Shown: in pieces, positions 1-11,820 of the stretch | Numbering within the stretch: the first letter of the stretch is position 1 | How the letters are laid out: every line of letters begins with the position of its first letter | Assembly: GCA_001986395.2 (NCBI GenBank) | Contig: MQVO02000042.1 | Location: forward strand, 124,001 to 188,000 | DNA length: 64,000 bases | Direction of reading: 5' to 3' | Origin: Irpex lacteus | Taxonomy: Eukaryota > Basidiomycota > Agaricomycetes > Polyporales > Irpicaceae | Made by a program: the position numbers and the translations under genes | Notes under the pieces: model-generated | Told to the model about the DNA's origin: nothing | Database searches by the model: none | The model's input: the letters and a program-made list of their open reading frames with translations, nothing else

Positions 1-920
1 GTTCATACACGCTCTCGGCCTCGACGGACGAATACTCAACGCTCCGGCGTACGCGTACTCCCGACCCGTTCACTCGTGCGTCGACGCAAAATACGACGAG
101 AAAGCTGCACGCTCCACACATTTTCAAGCTCAACTTCTCTTGCTCCTTACGCCTCTTACAGGCAATTGTCCTGCGTACGGTTGTCACGCGGCTCCGTACT
201 GTGCTCTCAACTTAACTTGCGCAAGCTGACGGGCCCCTTGTCTTCCAATAACGTGACGCACCGCGGATACTCCTCCTCTGTACCCCCCTCTGTACCACCT
301 TCGGCAAGCGTACCTAGGTTCCTCGCCGTTGTCAATCAACCCACTGAGAACCTGAAGACGAGCTCGCACGTTTCACCATGGGCTGTCGGCACGCGGTCAA
401 TGGCGCGGCTACGAACTGTGTACGCATATGGAGCAAACGGTGGCCCGTCTGATAGATGTGTGAGGTACAGGGTGTAAGGTGGTCGTCAATGATGGAGGGC
501 AGGAGACAGATGAAGTAACATTGAAGTTTCAAGGTCTGTCGTGGCGATGTCTCTCGTCTACTCCACTTTGCGTCAACTAACCACATACACAGGTTCTAGA
601 TACGTAGATTACGGTCGACGTAATCTTTTTCATTGAATGGATATCCTTACTGACCCGTATTCCGTTTCACGAATGCGATCGTCGCGCGGTCCCGCCGAAG
701 TAACATGAGTACATCCGTTGAATGATCACACACGCATTTGAGCATCACAAAACAATACAGACAACCAAGACAAGGACAACCCGCCATCCACAATACCCTA
801 TTATTGACGCACATAAGGCTCTCGGCCTCGTGCTCAATGCTTACAACTTCTAGTCTGCAGGCCTCGCTTCCGCCACCGCCGTTTGCTCCCCGCCATTACG
901 ATTGACCCTCATCCCTTTCT
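1..920. repeat. Leader block of unit 1, no intact gene
   Basis: This stretch recurs at 10,868-11,820 and 23,048-24,003. Landmarks shared by the three copies include the opening gttcatacac motif and a gttctagata motif followed by a run ending in cattgaat (about 594-637, 11,421-11,468, 23,615-23,662). Open frames occur but differ between copies and are interrupted, so no conserved protein can be defined. It lies just downstream of the DUF6535 stop codon and may hold its 3' UTR. Confidence 0.55.
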
Positions 921-3900
921 CTACTGGATCTGTGAGTTCCATTTCAGTTTGCTTTGAAAGCGATCAAAAGAATTAGTGACATACTCTTGAATATAGTTTG
1001 AGCTTCCCGCCTCAGCGGCAATATCATCTGCACACTGCAAATCATCTTCGGCCGCGGCACCATCATGAATTGAGGGTGTTGTGTCATCCGACATCGTGTC
1101 AGCTCGCACATCGTCCGCGGTGACCTGCAAGTCATCTCGAGCCTCAGCTGGGATCTGCAGAAGATATGTTAGCAAGTTGCACATTGTGTGGTATGTCCTA
1201 GAGTAATCTGTCACTTACTGTCTCATTGCGGGAATCTATACGTAAACTCATTGACGCAGTACAGCCTTCGGCAATACTTAGAGCAGCCCCGCCCTCCGCC
1301 GAGGCTTGATCTACCACTCCATCTTCAATCTCCGCGGTATCCTCTGCTGCCTCTGCAGGACCAATTACAGGGTCCAGCTATCAAGAGCATATAGTGAGCG
1401 CTTTAGTAGCTGACTTCTCTCAACAGCTGACATACCTTCTTAGTGCAATCTTTGTCATGGCTACCATCACACCTCTCACCAGGTGAGAGCTCTGTGTCTT
1501 CTGTACTGTGAATAGTCTCATGCCTATACCAAATAAAGTCAAACAAACCTTTCACTGCTCTCAGACAACTGAACTTACATTGGAGATTGTGTTTGTCCAG
1601 GCTGGATGTGGGCAGCTGGTCCTGAATTGGTCTGGAGAAATTGGTTGGCTGTTTCTGTAATTCTGACTCCAACTTTTTGGGGGGCTACAAATCCTAAAGG
1701 TGATGCTTCCTGTAGGTAGTATACATAGTGAGTCATGAAATTCCTCTGAGACAAATAACATGAAACTCACAGAGATGTCTGTATGTAGCTCCGCCTGTAA
1801 TCCTCCAAAGGTACCAAGTTCATCTGCACCAACTCCAAGATCATTTGAGATGGGATCTTGAGTGTCTTGGGGTTGTCCACGTGTCCTGATGCCTTGAACT
1901 TCATCATCCTCAGTTCCAGGTGGATACAGGTTTCCTGGATTGTGCCGGTACACCCAAGCCATGGCCAATCCTTTTCTCCTAATCCCAATTTGTTCATCAC
2001 GTGACATGTGTGCGATTCGCAATAGCTGAGGATGTTGGCTAGCGATCTGTGACAAATCTTCTCCAGCTGTCCGCCAAAGCATGTGGTAGAAATAGTCTGG
2101 AAGAGGCAAGGCTTCCTGTGAGGAGTCTTCTGTTTGATCAGGGATCTCTCCCCAGCCAGATCTTGCAAGTTGTTGTAATACTGCAAGTTCATCTGGTGAC
2201 ATAGGAGAGAACAGCCTGAGACTCCATAATGTATCAGCAAGCCAGATAAAGGTGCGCTTCCATTGTGCTGCTTCAACAGAAGACCATCTGGGTCCACTCT
2301 CCTGATTGTCATGGATCTTGCTATACATCACTCTAACAGAGAGTAGAGAGAGCTTCAGGATTTCTATGGCCTTCAGGTTCTGAAAGCCACTGCTGTTATA
2401 GTCCACAATGCTGTGGATAACATTTGACAATTGATGGATATCTGAAGATCAAAGTTGAGTACTGGACACTAAAATATGTTATGTGAGATGCACTCACCAT
2501 CTTTATCTGTATAAACAGCTCCTAGCACATAACAGAGGGCAGAAAATTCAAGTTTAAGGCCATACGTCCAGAGTTTCTTTTCTATATCATCGCTGCCTTT
2601 ATGATGTTGAAGCAAACATAAAATAACAAGCCATAGTAATGATAAATCTGTGACTTGTTCCAAGATATCAAGCTTGTATACAAAGCCTGCTGCTTGATAG
2701 AGCATTTGAGCAAGGTGGAATTCTTTGAGTACCCCAATGTCTTGTGCAACAACAGACATGTCTCCTTGAGCAAGAATACAGAATGTCCAGCGAGCCAATG
2801 TGTTCCAGTTGGAGGGAAGTATGATAGAGTCATCTCTAGCCTTGACAGCTTTAGATTTAACATGAGATTGCAAAATCTCATCAATAACTTCCTTAACGCT
2901 AGGCGACAGTGACCTGTAAGCACTGAGAATGTGCCCAAAGTTGGTTTCACTGTCTACCACAGGTATGCGGTTGCCAACAATCCGCACAGCAAACTCCACA
3001 AGCTGAACCCAGTTGGCATCACTTTGCTCTAGTGCACTCTTGATAGTGGTCCCGAGAAGTCGGTCATCTGCCTGCAATGCATCTGCAACAGCCAAGATCT
3101 TTAAGTCATGCTGAGCATTCTTCTGCATGTCCCCTTCTTCTACCCACTTGGGAAGCTTAAGCTCATGAAGGCGAGAGGTACAGGTTCTGAAATACTTGTA
3201 CATAGGCACAAGCAAAGAAGTGTGTGATCGGTAGTGTAAGTACCCTGATTGGTGTTCATAATTGACAGTTATCCAATGAAGCATCTTGTACAATGGCCAG
3301 GCAGCACAATAAGGGATATGCTTTTTGATGGCAGATAAAAGGAGGGGATACACATGGGTGCGAAGAGCATGTGTAATTCCTGCAAGAGCCGGAGTTGTAT
3401 AGGGACAGTGTGCAGTGAATGATGGAGCTATGGTGACAGCCAGGAACAGGAAAGCCCATGCACCAACAAGTGGCACAGTGGTTTTGCCTAGAGTGGGGTG
3501 TACATCCCAGGTGAAGATGCAAAGGCCAGCAAAGAACAAGGCCAGCGATATTTGGATCAGGAGTGGAAGAGATGATGCTATCCCAAAAACTCGCCAGGCA
3601 GTGAGCCCACTGCGGCGGAAGTGGCGAACACGCAGTTGGCCCTGTGGTGAGGCAGTGGCAAAGGCCATGTAGGCCCGCAGCCACTGCTTGACTAGGATGG
3701 CAAATGATGCAGTGGCTAAACTGATCACTAGGCTGGCAAACCAGAGGATGTTGATGCGGATGGCAGAAATGGGAGGCTGGAAAGGGGAGGAGGCAGCGGA
3801 GGGAGTGGACATGGTACCGGAGGCAGGACCTTGATCCTGAAGGAGAGGGTAGGAGACAATGACAAAGGCAGTGAGGACAGCAGAGTATAGACCAGTCTAG

Positions 3901-5355
3901 ATGAAGGCAATTCACAAAGCTGAGTTAAGCAACAAGGAAACATAAGATAGTGAGATCAAAACTTACAAAAGTAAGCAGGGAGTCAATATCTTCCTTGTAT
4001 CCTCCGATCTCTTGTTGATCAAATTCTTTGAGGGCCTTCTCCACCGCAGCCCAACCGGTGAGCTGTCCAGGCAAGGCTTGTGGTCCAGATGGGGCTTGCT
4101 GTGCAGCACTTGAGGGCTGCTGAGTATCTTGAGGATCCTTCAGAGGTGGGCCAGGTAGAGGATGGTCTTGACTATCATCAGGCTGGTTATCTGGAACCTT
4201 GCCTCTGCTGTTTGTGGTGGCAGCGGGAGCTGGAGTGGCAGTGACAGCGGCAGTGGAAACAGCTCTTGCACCACCAGTCACTCCAGAGACAGAGGGAGGG
4301 GAATGTGGGATCTGAGCACAGGCACATGCACAAGAACACGTTGTGCACTTGCAGTCACTTTCACGTACATGCATGTGCTGCGTGTTCGAGATGCCAATTC
4401 GCGAGAGCAGATTTCCCGCGTGCTTGAGCAGTTCCGCGACTTCTTGGAGTTGGTCGGTAGCAACACACCCGGCTGAGTCACGAGGAGTGGAGGAGCCTTC
4501 GACAACTGGACCAGAGATCGTGTGATTGTTGACAGAGGCACGTGAAGTGCTGGGGTCATGCAGCGGTGGCGACAAACCGTGAAGAACAGAAGATGTGTTG
4601 ACATTGACGGCACTAGCACCATCTGAACTCGCGTCGACCGCGGTGGGGACAAAACCATCATCGACCGCAGCGGAACCGCGGGTAGGCGTAGAGCTGCGAG
4701 CACTCAACGGAGGGAGAGGCGCAACAGTGACATGGCCTGCGCCATTGTCGCTCGAGCCTGTCTCGCCCGCGGCAGCAGCAATGACTTGCTTGCTTACACC
4801 TGAATCCTGAGGTCGGCCAGAGGTGCGTACACCCGACGCACTGCGAAGCGAGGTAGTACCGTGGACGTCGACAACACCACTGTTGCTCGAGCTTGTCTTG
4901 AGGTGAGCTTGGTCAGTGGGGTTGTTGACTTGAGGACGCCCGTAACGACCTTCGCTCGACAGACCGTGGGAGGGAGAAGCGTCGTCGCCACTCGAGTTCG
5001 TCTCATCGACGGCGGGGACAGTAGCGCCGCTGACGAGAGATGAACGAGGAGAAGGAACGGAGTCACTCGCACTTGACGAGCGAGGAGGCGCAGGAATGAC
5101 GTCGACGGCACGCATGCCAGACAAGCTCGTCTCGACCGCGGCTGGGACAGCGACGTCGTCCGCTCCAGCTGAATCTTGAGGAGGAACGGGACTAACGGTG
5201 CTCATCGAAGCGTCGACGTCGTGGCCCCGCTCTTGAGGCGGAGCGTCTTGCAACGTGCGCGTGGGAGCGACCGCAGCATCCGTAGCTGGGGCTTCGAGAG
5301 TGCCGCCGGGGTCAATGGTAGAACGAGTGTCATTTGCGTTCGAGATCGAAGCCAT
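921..5355 (-). CDS. DUF6535 multi-pass membrane protein, copy 1 (intact)
   Basis: The gene has seven exons on the minus strand: 5355-3967, 3896-2498, 2441-1771, 1709-1579, 1523-1436, 1377-1219 and 1154-921. All splice GT-AG and sum to 4071 nt, or 1356 residues. Exon 1 encodes a Ser/Ala/Pro-rich, probably disordered N-terminus of about 420 residues, then the conserved GWAAVEKALKEFD and KEDIDSLLTF motifs that open the DUF6535 domain. Exon 2 adds hydrophobic helices, including the family hallmark ILWFASLVISLATASF followed by VKQWLR. Exon 3 is a helical region, and exons 4-7 give a short acidic tail. The function of DUF6535 is unknown; the hydrophobic segments indicate an integral membrane protein. 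The start is the first in-frame ATG. The N-terminus is almost unalignable with copies 2 and 3, whereas exons 2-7 align well. Confidence 0.88.
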
Positions 5356-6540
5356 GATACGAGTTTATTGATATTGAGTGTTGTCAGAGACAATGAAGTT
5401 CGGTGTGCGACGAGCGAGACTGAGGTGGTGGTTGCAGAGAGAGAGAAGGGGACCTGTGCACGACGTGAGGAGCGTACGCCTCGTGGTAGCTGCGTGCTGG
5501 ACGTACGGGATATGGGCGCCACGTCAATGTTTGTGTACGTCGGTGATTCCCATTTCCAGGTCGTGGTGGTACGCGCTCGTGGCCACGTTCCTGGCGCAGC
5601 TTGACGGATAAGATAGTTGAGTGCAACTGGAGAGCAGAAGAGCATCTTTGAGTAGTGAGGATTGGTATACGCAACGTATGCACCTAGGCTGCGGTGTCCG
5701 GTACCAGGTTGATATCATCCCGGGACAATCTCCCAGCCAGTTGACGTAGAGTGAGACCAATTGCGGCGTGTCATGGAATATGACGAGACCTGTCAACAAC
5801 ATAGAGCATGAATGAGGTGAACACGGGGATGGACCACCATACGTACCGATTCAGCGCAGAGGGCCTCCAAATGCGAGAGACAAAACAGGAGACAAAGACA
5901 GGATTCCTGCGAGAGATGCGCTGTGTTAGCTTCCTGCGAACCGTGCGCCACGATAATAGTATCGTCTGATCTGCAAAACGAGATCAAATATGTCAGAAAT
6001 GAAACGAGGATGCACGACAGAGAAGACACACCGTTGATATATCATGCCGTACACTCGTAGATTGTCTTCGCGATATGGAGGAAACGGATCTGTACTGCCG
6101 ATGTACTTCTCGCTTAGCAGCCCTCGTACAAACGGGTTACGTGGAGGACGCCAAAGAGGATCTTGCTCGCGCTGCGGAGGCAGAGGCGTCTTCGTTCTTC
6201 ACGATGGGCAGGGGAATTGGGTAGAGTACGAGCTTCCTACCAAGGGTTATCCTCAAGGGGTCGTCTTATGAAACGGAGACTAGGCCGACGACGGGCACAA
6301 TGCCCCTGAGGCCCTGGCGGCGAGTAGGCAATGGGATCGAGAAGGGCCAGTGTAGGTTGAACGGATCATCGAATAGCAAAGATGTAATTGACATTTGGCT
6401 TCCTGAGGAGACTGACGACGCCATAAGTGTTGTATCGATTGTGACGGTAGGCGAACGCGTACCTTTGAAAACCTATTCCGACCACTGACTACCGTATAAC
6501 CAAAACTTCTCTAGCCTCACCCCATCGTCTCCGGTACTAC
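5356..6540. other. Upstream region of DUF6535 copy 1, unique insert
   Basis: The first 250 bp or so match the promoter regions of the other two copies, including a shared element reading tggaaatggg on the minus strand at about 5,550-5,560. From about 5,640 to 6,540 the sequence has no visible counterpart in units 2 and 3, where the dehydrogenase lies. An open frame at 6,044-6,271 (plus) would encode 75 residues with an SCSRCGGRG run. It resembles no family I know, and I do not call it a gene. Confidence 0.4.
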
Positions 6541-7017
6541 GTCGCGGCGCGGACGAAATGGCTACTATGCCCAAGCAGGCTGCATACAAGTTGGGCTTTG
6601 ACCGCCTAGATTTCATAGCGTACTTCGAGTTCGAACGATCGAGTAGTATCTGATTTCTATAGTCTCAAATGTCACTTCACTGAATTTACGTGTGTGTAAA
6701 TAACTCTGGCTTCGTCCAACGAAGAGAGGTCAGCTCAAAGCAGTCGAGGAACGACGATCGTTTACGCACCTATACTGCAAGGCCACTCTCGACGACAGTC
6801 CTCTTACAACAGATACCCCCACTCTGATACCCATGTTGCAATGTCGCGGATTAACGTTCGAGTCGTCTTGTCAAGGTTCAAAGTAAGTTGCACTTCAACC
6901 GGAGATATCGAGGTATCATGAAGGTTCGCAGCAAGATGGGTGATGGCGTCTGCGACGTGCGTGAATCGTCGAATGACCCTCGGGCCGCCCGTCCTTGCAG
7001 CTCAACGCACGACCTCC

Positions 7018-7710
7018 ATGTATCCGCTTGCTCTCACTCTGTACAACTCGGTAAGTGCCTTGTCATGCCTCCTCGAGTACCCATAGACTTACTAGAGTCA
7101 ACAGATTAACCCTACGCAATAAGACTTGGCCACCAGTGCACCATGCTCTTCACTTGCTTAGCACGAATTCAAGGCACTCTTACCCTCGTGCATCTGCAAC
7201 GACGCCGACAACCAGTCACACGTCTGATGCAGCCGTCCCAAGCCCTATACTGGAGGGAGTAGCAGACTGCACCTTGTGGGAGGGGAGGCCGTAGAGGATT
7301 TATACGGTGAGTCGTCGCCTGTTTCGCTGAGACCTGTCCGTAACTTCTTGTACAGTTCCCTCGCACACTTGGACTTCCCTCAACGCGTTTGTAGCCCCCG
7401 CCCTCTGCATCAAGGCGAACTCCCTATTTACTCGCGCGAACGCGGTCTCCCTATCCACTCGCGATCCATCTCGCACCTCGCCCCATCAACTCCATACCTG
7501 CCCACATCTTCCATGATCCTGGTGTCCAACCGTCCTGAGGCTCCACTCGCTCTATTTGCTGCATCCGACGGTCTCCAAGTTCTCAATCTACATCTCTTGT
7601 ACGCCAGCGGTAGCCCACACGATGTGCTCGTGGACCTCCATACCAGTGTTCTCAGCTGTATCTCACCCGCTCGAGCCCAGGCATCCTCAAACGGATATGG
7701 AGCATAACAG
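7018..7710 (+). pseudogene. Relic of an unidentified intron-containing gene, unit 1
   Basis: A short first exon (MYPLALTLYNS) ends in a good donor, gtaagtgcc at 7,051. An intron with a branch-like tactagag follows, ending at 7,104. Exon 2 (from 7,105) runs into in-frame stops, and a second donor gtgagtcgt at 7,307 pairs with an acceptor ending at 7,355. The same ATG, donor and acceptors occur in unit 2 at 19,081-19,425, where the first exon reads MSSLALTQYNS. Both copies are interrupted, at different places. The ancestral exon 2 appears to have contained a DADYHSFARMVDRLDPYTGG-like stretch. I cannot assign a family, and the 3' limit is approximate. Confidence 0.4.
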
Positions 7711-10521
7711 GACTTCTGTACGACCTCTCCAGTGACACGAATAGAATGCTTTTGCGACACGAGGAACGCCGCCGTCCTCTCTCGATCTTGGCTCAACAAG
7801 TAGGCTGGCTACGAGACGGCACGAACGCAAACACGCATATAATCCCTGCTCCATCCCAAAACATGACTGGTCGCCTTACCGGGTACGTTTCGTATCGCTT
7901 CGTATTTCTGACGACTCTGGCTGAAATTATAGAACAGTCAGTTTATGTGCTCAGGCTTCTCGAGCGTGGAATCAAGCCGAATGGAAGCAAATACTCGTGT
8001 TTTCACCGTTTTACCTCTTCAACGACACTATGTGCTAGCAAGCGTTGTCCCCTCGTCAATTGACGGTACACGTAGCGGTTCGAGTCTCGATCGACGCCGT
8101 GCTCAATATTTGTATTTTGTGCGGTGAGCCACTCGGAGAGCGACTGGCTACTATCTACGACTATGCAAACACGATCTTAGATTACCCCGCTATATGCGGT
8201 CATGATGCTTCTCCAAGACGGTGAGTTCTCGTACAGCTCGTCTATCTATGCTCCCCTCTGACGATCTCCGTTCGTTCGTACAGGGAGGTGGTATCTCACT
8301 GCGCCAGACCGTATCGTCCCCACATTCTTACAGCCACGGACCTTGGCCGTCGTCACAAGCAGTTGGTACTCGTCGTTCGACACGTCACACTGCGAGATCG
8401 TACTGATGACAGTTTACACAGCACTCGTGCCCCGACATCGCTCGCTCGCAATCATGCGTACCTGACGCGCATTCTGACTGCCAGCTTTGAGGTACCTTCC
8501 CTCATCATACTCCAGACCGATCGTTCTGCTCCCATCATCACAACCCTCGATGGCCGCGGAATGCACGTTCCCTGGTTGTCATCGACACCCACGTCCATGT
8601 TATACTGGCGTACTCGGCATACCAGCAACAGCGGGCATGCATCAATGAAGGATGAGCCCTCGGCACGGCTGGTATGAGGACCCACGACAGAGTTGGTACG
8701 GTGATGCGCATGCGAGGCACTATAGAGGGTCCTTCGATATGCAAACGTTGCAAGATCTGACCTCTAGACGTCGGAAATTCGCATCGAGTATAAAATGTAT
8801 ATTACACGCAAATAATATAATGCAGTGAAACATGATTACGACGGAGCACAGGGGTTGCATGTCAATAAGCGACGTCGAGACCGTCGAGCTCCATCTGTAG
8901 CCTTCGACGACGATTGGGTTAAATACTTGGATGTGGGATACGGTGCAACAAAGGCATTCTACCGATCGTCCTAGTCTACATCCAGAGGAGTGGAAAGGAG
9001 TTCGAACTGCCCGTTGTTGACTACTGGGGACGTGGCTTGGGTCGATAAGACCGACACGCATCGCGACGGAGGATCACGGAGAGACACTTGCCAGGGAGAG
9101 AGCCAAGCGACGATATGATAGACAGCGCAAGGTATACTGACCGGGTCCAATGCCCTACTCGGAGAGACACCTGATCCTCTTCATCGCGGCGCGTCCGTGC
9201 GCATCGACGAGTACTGTAGTGCCCGATACCCGGTAGGCGTACTTATCGCAGTTCTAAAGACATACCCGCAACATAAGGATGAACGTCGAATGGTGGTACG
9301 GACGGATAACTTACAGACTTGATCACTGGGATGTCCAGTTCTTTGGCAGTGATCCGCCCGCCGGCATATGCATCGATGAGGAGCAGACGATTCGTCGTCT
9401 TCGTTCAGGATGTTCTCCATTACTGCCACGTCAATGACGCGATACGACGCACGCGAGCTTTCTGCGTTTGATTTCGTGCTCATGGCTGGGCACTCTGGCG
9501 GGTGCACTCAACGTGCCCGTCCATACTCGTGTTCTCCGATTGTCGACGACGGACACCTCTGTCTGGCGAATATCAGGGAAGAAGGGGCTCATAGGAGCGT
9601 TAAAGAGCAGAGGGGCCTGAAGTCGAGTAGGTTGTCGAGAGTATGAGGGGTAGAGACGGGGAAAGCTCATTTGCGACTTCTTCCAGGGACGTGCTGTGAA
9701 CTTGAAGGGCGCATAATTCAGGATATATGGTGTGTCAAGAGTTCTGCAAGGAAGTTGGATGGGTACGCACTTGTCGTCATAATCTACATGAGCTCCATCG
9801 AACGTTGAGTTTGTCATGTCGAGGTTCTATCTCGAGATGAAGCGAAGCCTTTGAAGTTTGGTAGAGTACGAAAGTGAGTTCGTGGGGGAACAAGTACTGT
9901 CATCGTTACTCACCGTCGTCCAACGATCGCCATACACTCATCTATCTCTGCATCGCTCCCTCCTTGGTGTTCAATGGCCTGCCACGGAGGAATCGCCTTG
10001 GTACCAAGGAACCTTCGTGAAACGGCGAGCCTACCTGAGTGCATACATGGAGTGACGAGGGTGCTGTAGGAGCGTTCGCGTATCGAATATCCGAGGATGC
10101 AAGCTATGGACGTGCAGGAGAGCAACATGTAAGGTAGTGGTCGTCGAGGCAGAAAGAGAGTGGAGTTCGGACCGAGCTCGAACCAGTTGAAGAAACGCCA
10201 CCACGGTCGCGTCTTCCCTCTCACGACGACCACCGCGTTCGTCCTCACTCACTGCTCAGTTCTATTCCAACGTTTTCTCACTCATGGACCGATCAAGCGA
10301 AGATAAGAGAAGATGAGCGTGTCGTGTGGGAGACTATGTGAGGTGTATGGTACGTCGCTCCATCGCCTAGTCGCTGAACTCGACATCGCTCATGATACCC
10401 ACAGGCTCTGCAAAGTATCGTACTGCTATTTGTCTGTCGGTCGTACCTGCATTGCATCCTAATATATGACTGCTTCCTGCTGGCGAGTATTGTCTCCACT
10501 GCAGCTTCGCCAGCCGCGTCG

Positions 10522-10746
10522 ATGCTCGCCTCCCAGATTAGGGCCTACTATGTCTTCGTCTGCCTGCTCGCTGTGATCCCTGCCGTTGCTTCACTCTATC
10601 AGTATGCGGAAATCCAGCACCTCCCTACTGTCGCTTGCTTTGAAGACCACGCTAAAGACGGATACTGTCCAACCGGTGGCTGTGGCGTCTCAACAGATCG
10701 CGGTGGCTCAACAGGACTCCCGTCGACGTCGTCGAGTTGCGAATGA
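10522..10746 (+). CDS. Possible small secreted peptide (low confidence)
   Basis: This 74-codon frame begins with a plausible signal peptide: a short polar start, then a YYVFVCLLAVIPAVAS hydrophobic core with a small-residue cleavage site. The remainder is short and contains four cysteines. The homologous sequence in unit 2 (about 22,703-22,780) keeps the ATG and the hydrophobic start but stops within 25 codons. A different reading frame (a VAVAS run, QQDS and an arginine run) is the one conserved between the copies further along. The frame may therefore be accidental within a decayed gene. Confidence 0.18.
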   Translation: MLASQIRAYYVFVCLLAVIPAVASLYQYAEIQHLPTVACFEDHAKDGYCPTGGCGVSTDRGGSTGLPSTSSSCE

Positions 10747-10867
10747 TAGCGCGACCCGACGCGTGTCTCTCTTGCTAAGTAATGGAGACTACTTAGCGTG
10801 TCTCGCTGCCATCGCTCATCCACAATGCGAACGACTTTCCGCGACGATCGTCGATGCCTGCTGACAA

Positions 10868-11820
10868 GTTCATACACGCTCTCAGCCTCGACAGATGAAT
10901 ACTCAACCTCCCTGCGTACGTGTACGCCCAACCCCGTCCATGCGTACGTTGGCGTGACATATGTCGGGAAAGCTACACGTTTCGGTCCTGTGCAAATACA
11001 TCTGCTTTTGATCCTGGCCCCCTACACGCTTCTTGGCTATGTCCCGTCCCCACATGGCTCTGTTCTGTGCTTAACTTAACCTGCTTAAACCGACGGGGCC
11101 CCATGACGTGACACATCGCGAGCACTACCCATCAGTGCCCTTTGTGCCACCTTCGGTGAGCCCGCGCCAGTCGAGGGTCCTCGTCGCTATCGACCTGCCC
11201 ACCTCAGAACGCAGACTGGCTCACCCGTCGTACGTTGGACTGTCTGCGCGGTCGGTGTCACAGCTACGAACTGTGTACGCGTACGGAGCATACAGTGGCT
11301 CATGTGATAGATATGCGGAGTGCAGGTTGTCGATGCGGGAAGGAAGGAAACAAAGGTTCAAGGTGCGTCGCGGCAATATCTCTCGTATACTGCTTCTTAC
11401 TTCGATTAACCAGACACGTAGGTTCTAGATATGTGACTTATGGCCGATGTAGTCTTTCTCATTGAATGAATAACATTCACCGACTCGCCCCCCGTGTCGC
11501 GAACACGATCATCGCGCAGTGATGTCGAAGCAATATACTTAAGTACATTCGTTGAACCGGCAAACACGAACATGCCGACGACAACAAACAATACTTACAC
11601 AAGATGACCTGTGTTCCGCAACAACCTATCCTCGACACGCTATGGCCCTCGTCCTCGTGCTCGCCACTTACAACCTCTCGTCCGCAGGCCTCGCCTCCGT
11701 CTTTGCCGTCTGCTCGTCTCCGGTATTGGCCTCTACTTCCATGCGAGTGTATTCATCCCTCTCGCCACTCAACCTGTGAGTTCCGTCTCAGTTCACTTTT
11801 GGAGAAACCAAGTCAGTGGC
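10868..11820. repeat. Leader block of unit 2, no intact gene
   Basis: This is the second copy of the block found at 1-920. Open frames are present (for example 11,611-12,000 plus), but they overlap the antisense of DUF6535 tail exons or are not shared by the other copies. No gene is supported. Confidence 0.5.

Larger units (their letters stand above)
1..10867. repeat. Tandem array unit 1 (about 10.9 kb)
   Basis: This is the first of three head-to-tail copies of a large segment. Its first bases (gttcatacacgct) recur with small changes at about 10,868 and 23,048, and colinear similarity then runs through the leader block, the DUF6535 gene, its promoter and the decayed block from about 6,550 to 10,867. 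The unit lacks the dehydrogenase that follows the DUF6535 gene in units 2 and 3; unrelated sequence (about 5,640-6,540) lies there instead. Because the window begins at a unit start, further copies may lie to the left. Boundaries were judged by eye. Confidence 0.8.
6541..10867. repeat. Decayed block of unit 1 (about 4.3 kb)
   Basis: This block is colinear with 18,940-23,047. It contains recognisable splice-like junctions (7,051/7,105, 7,307/7,356 and 8,221/8,284) flanked by exon-like sequence that is full of stops and indels, plus an island of about 400 bp (8,570-8,990) that is far better conserved than its surroundings. Minus-strand 10,130-10,250 also keeps a short frame (RPWWRF, NWFELGPNS) in both copies. 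It looks like the relic of one or more intron-containing genes. The ancestral protein was not recognised. Confidence 0.5.

Noticed and set aside
8288..8677. 129-codon plus-strand frame in the unit 1 decayed block
   Set aside because: It is interrupted in the unit 2 copy by indels and shows no family; it overlaps a better-conserved minus-strand frame, so it cannot be called a gene.
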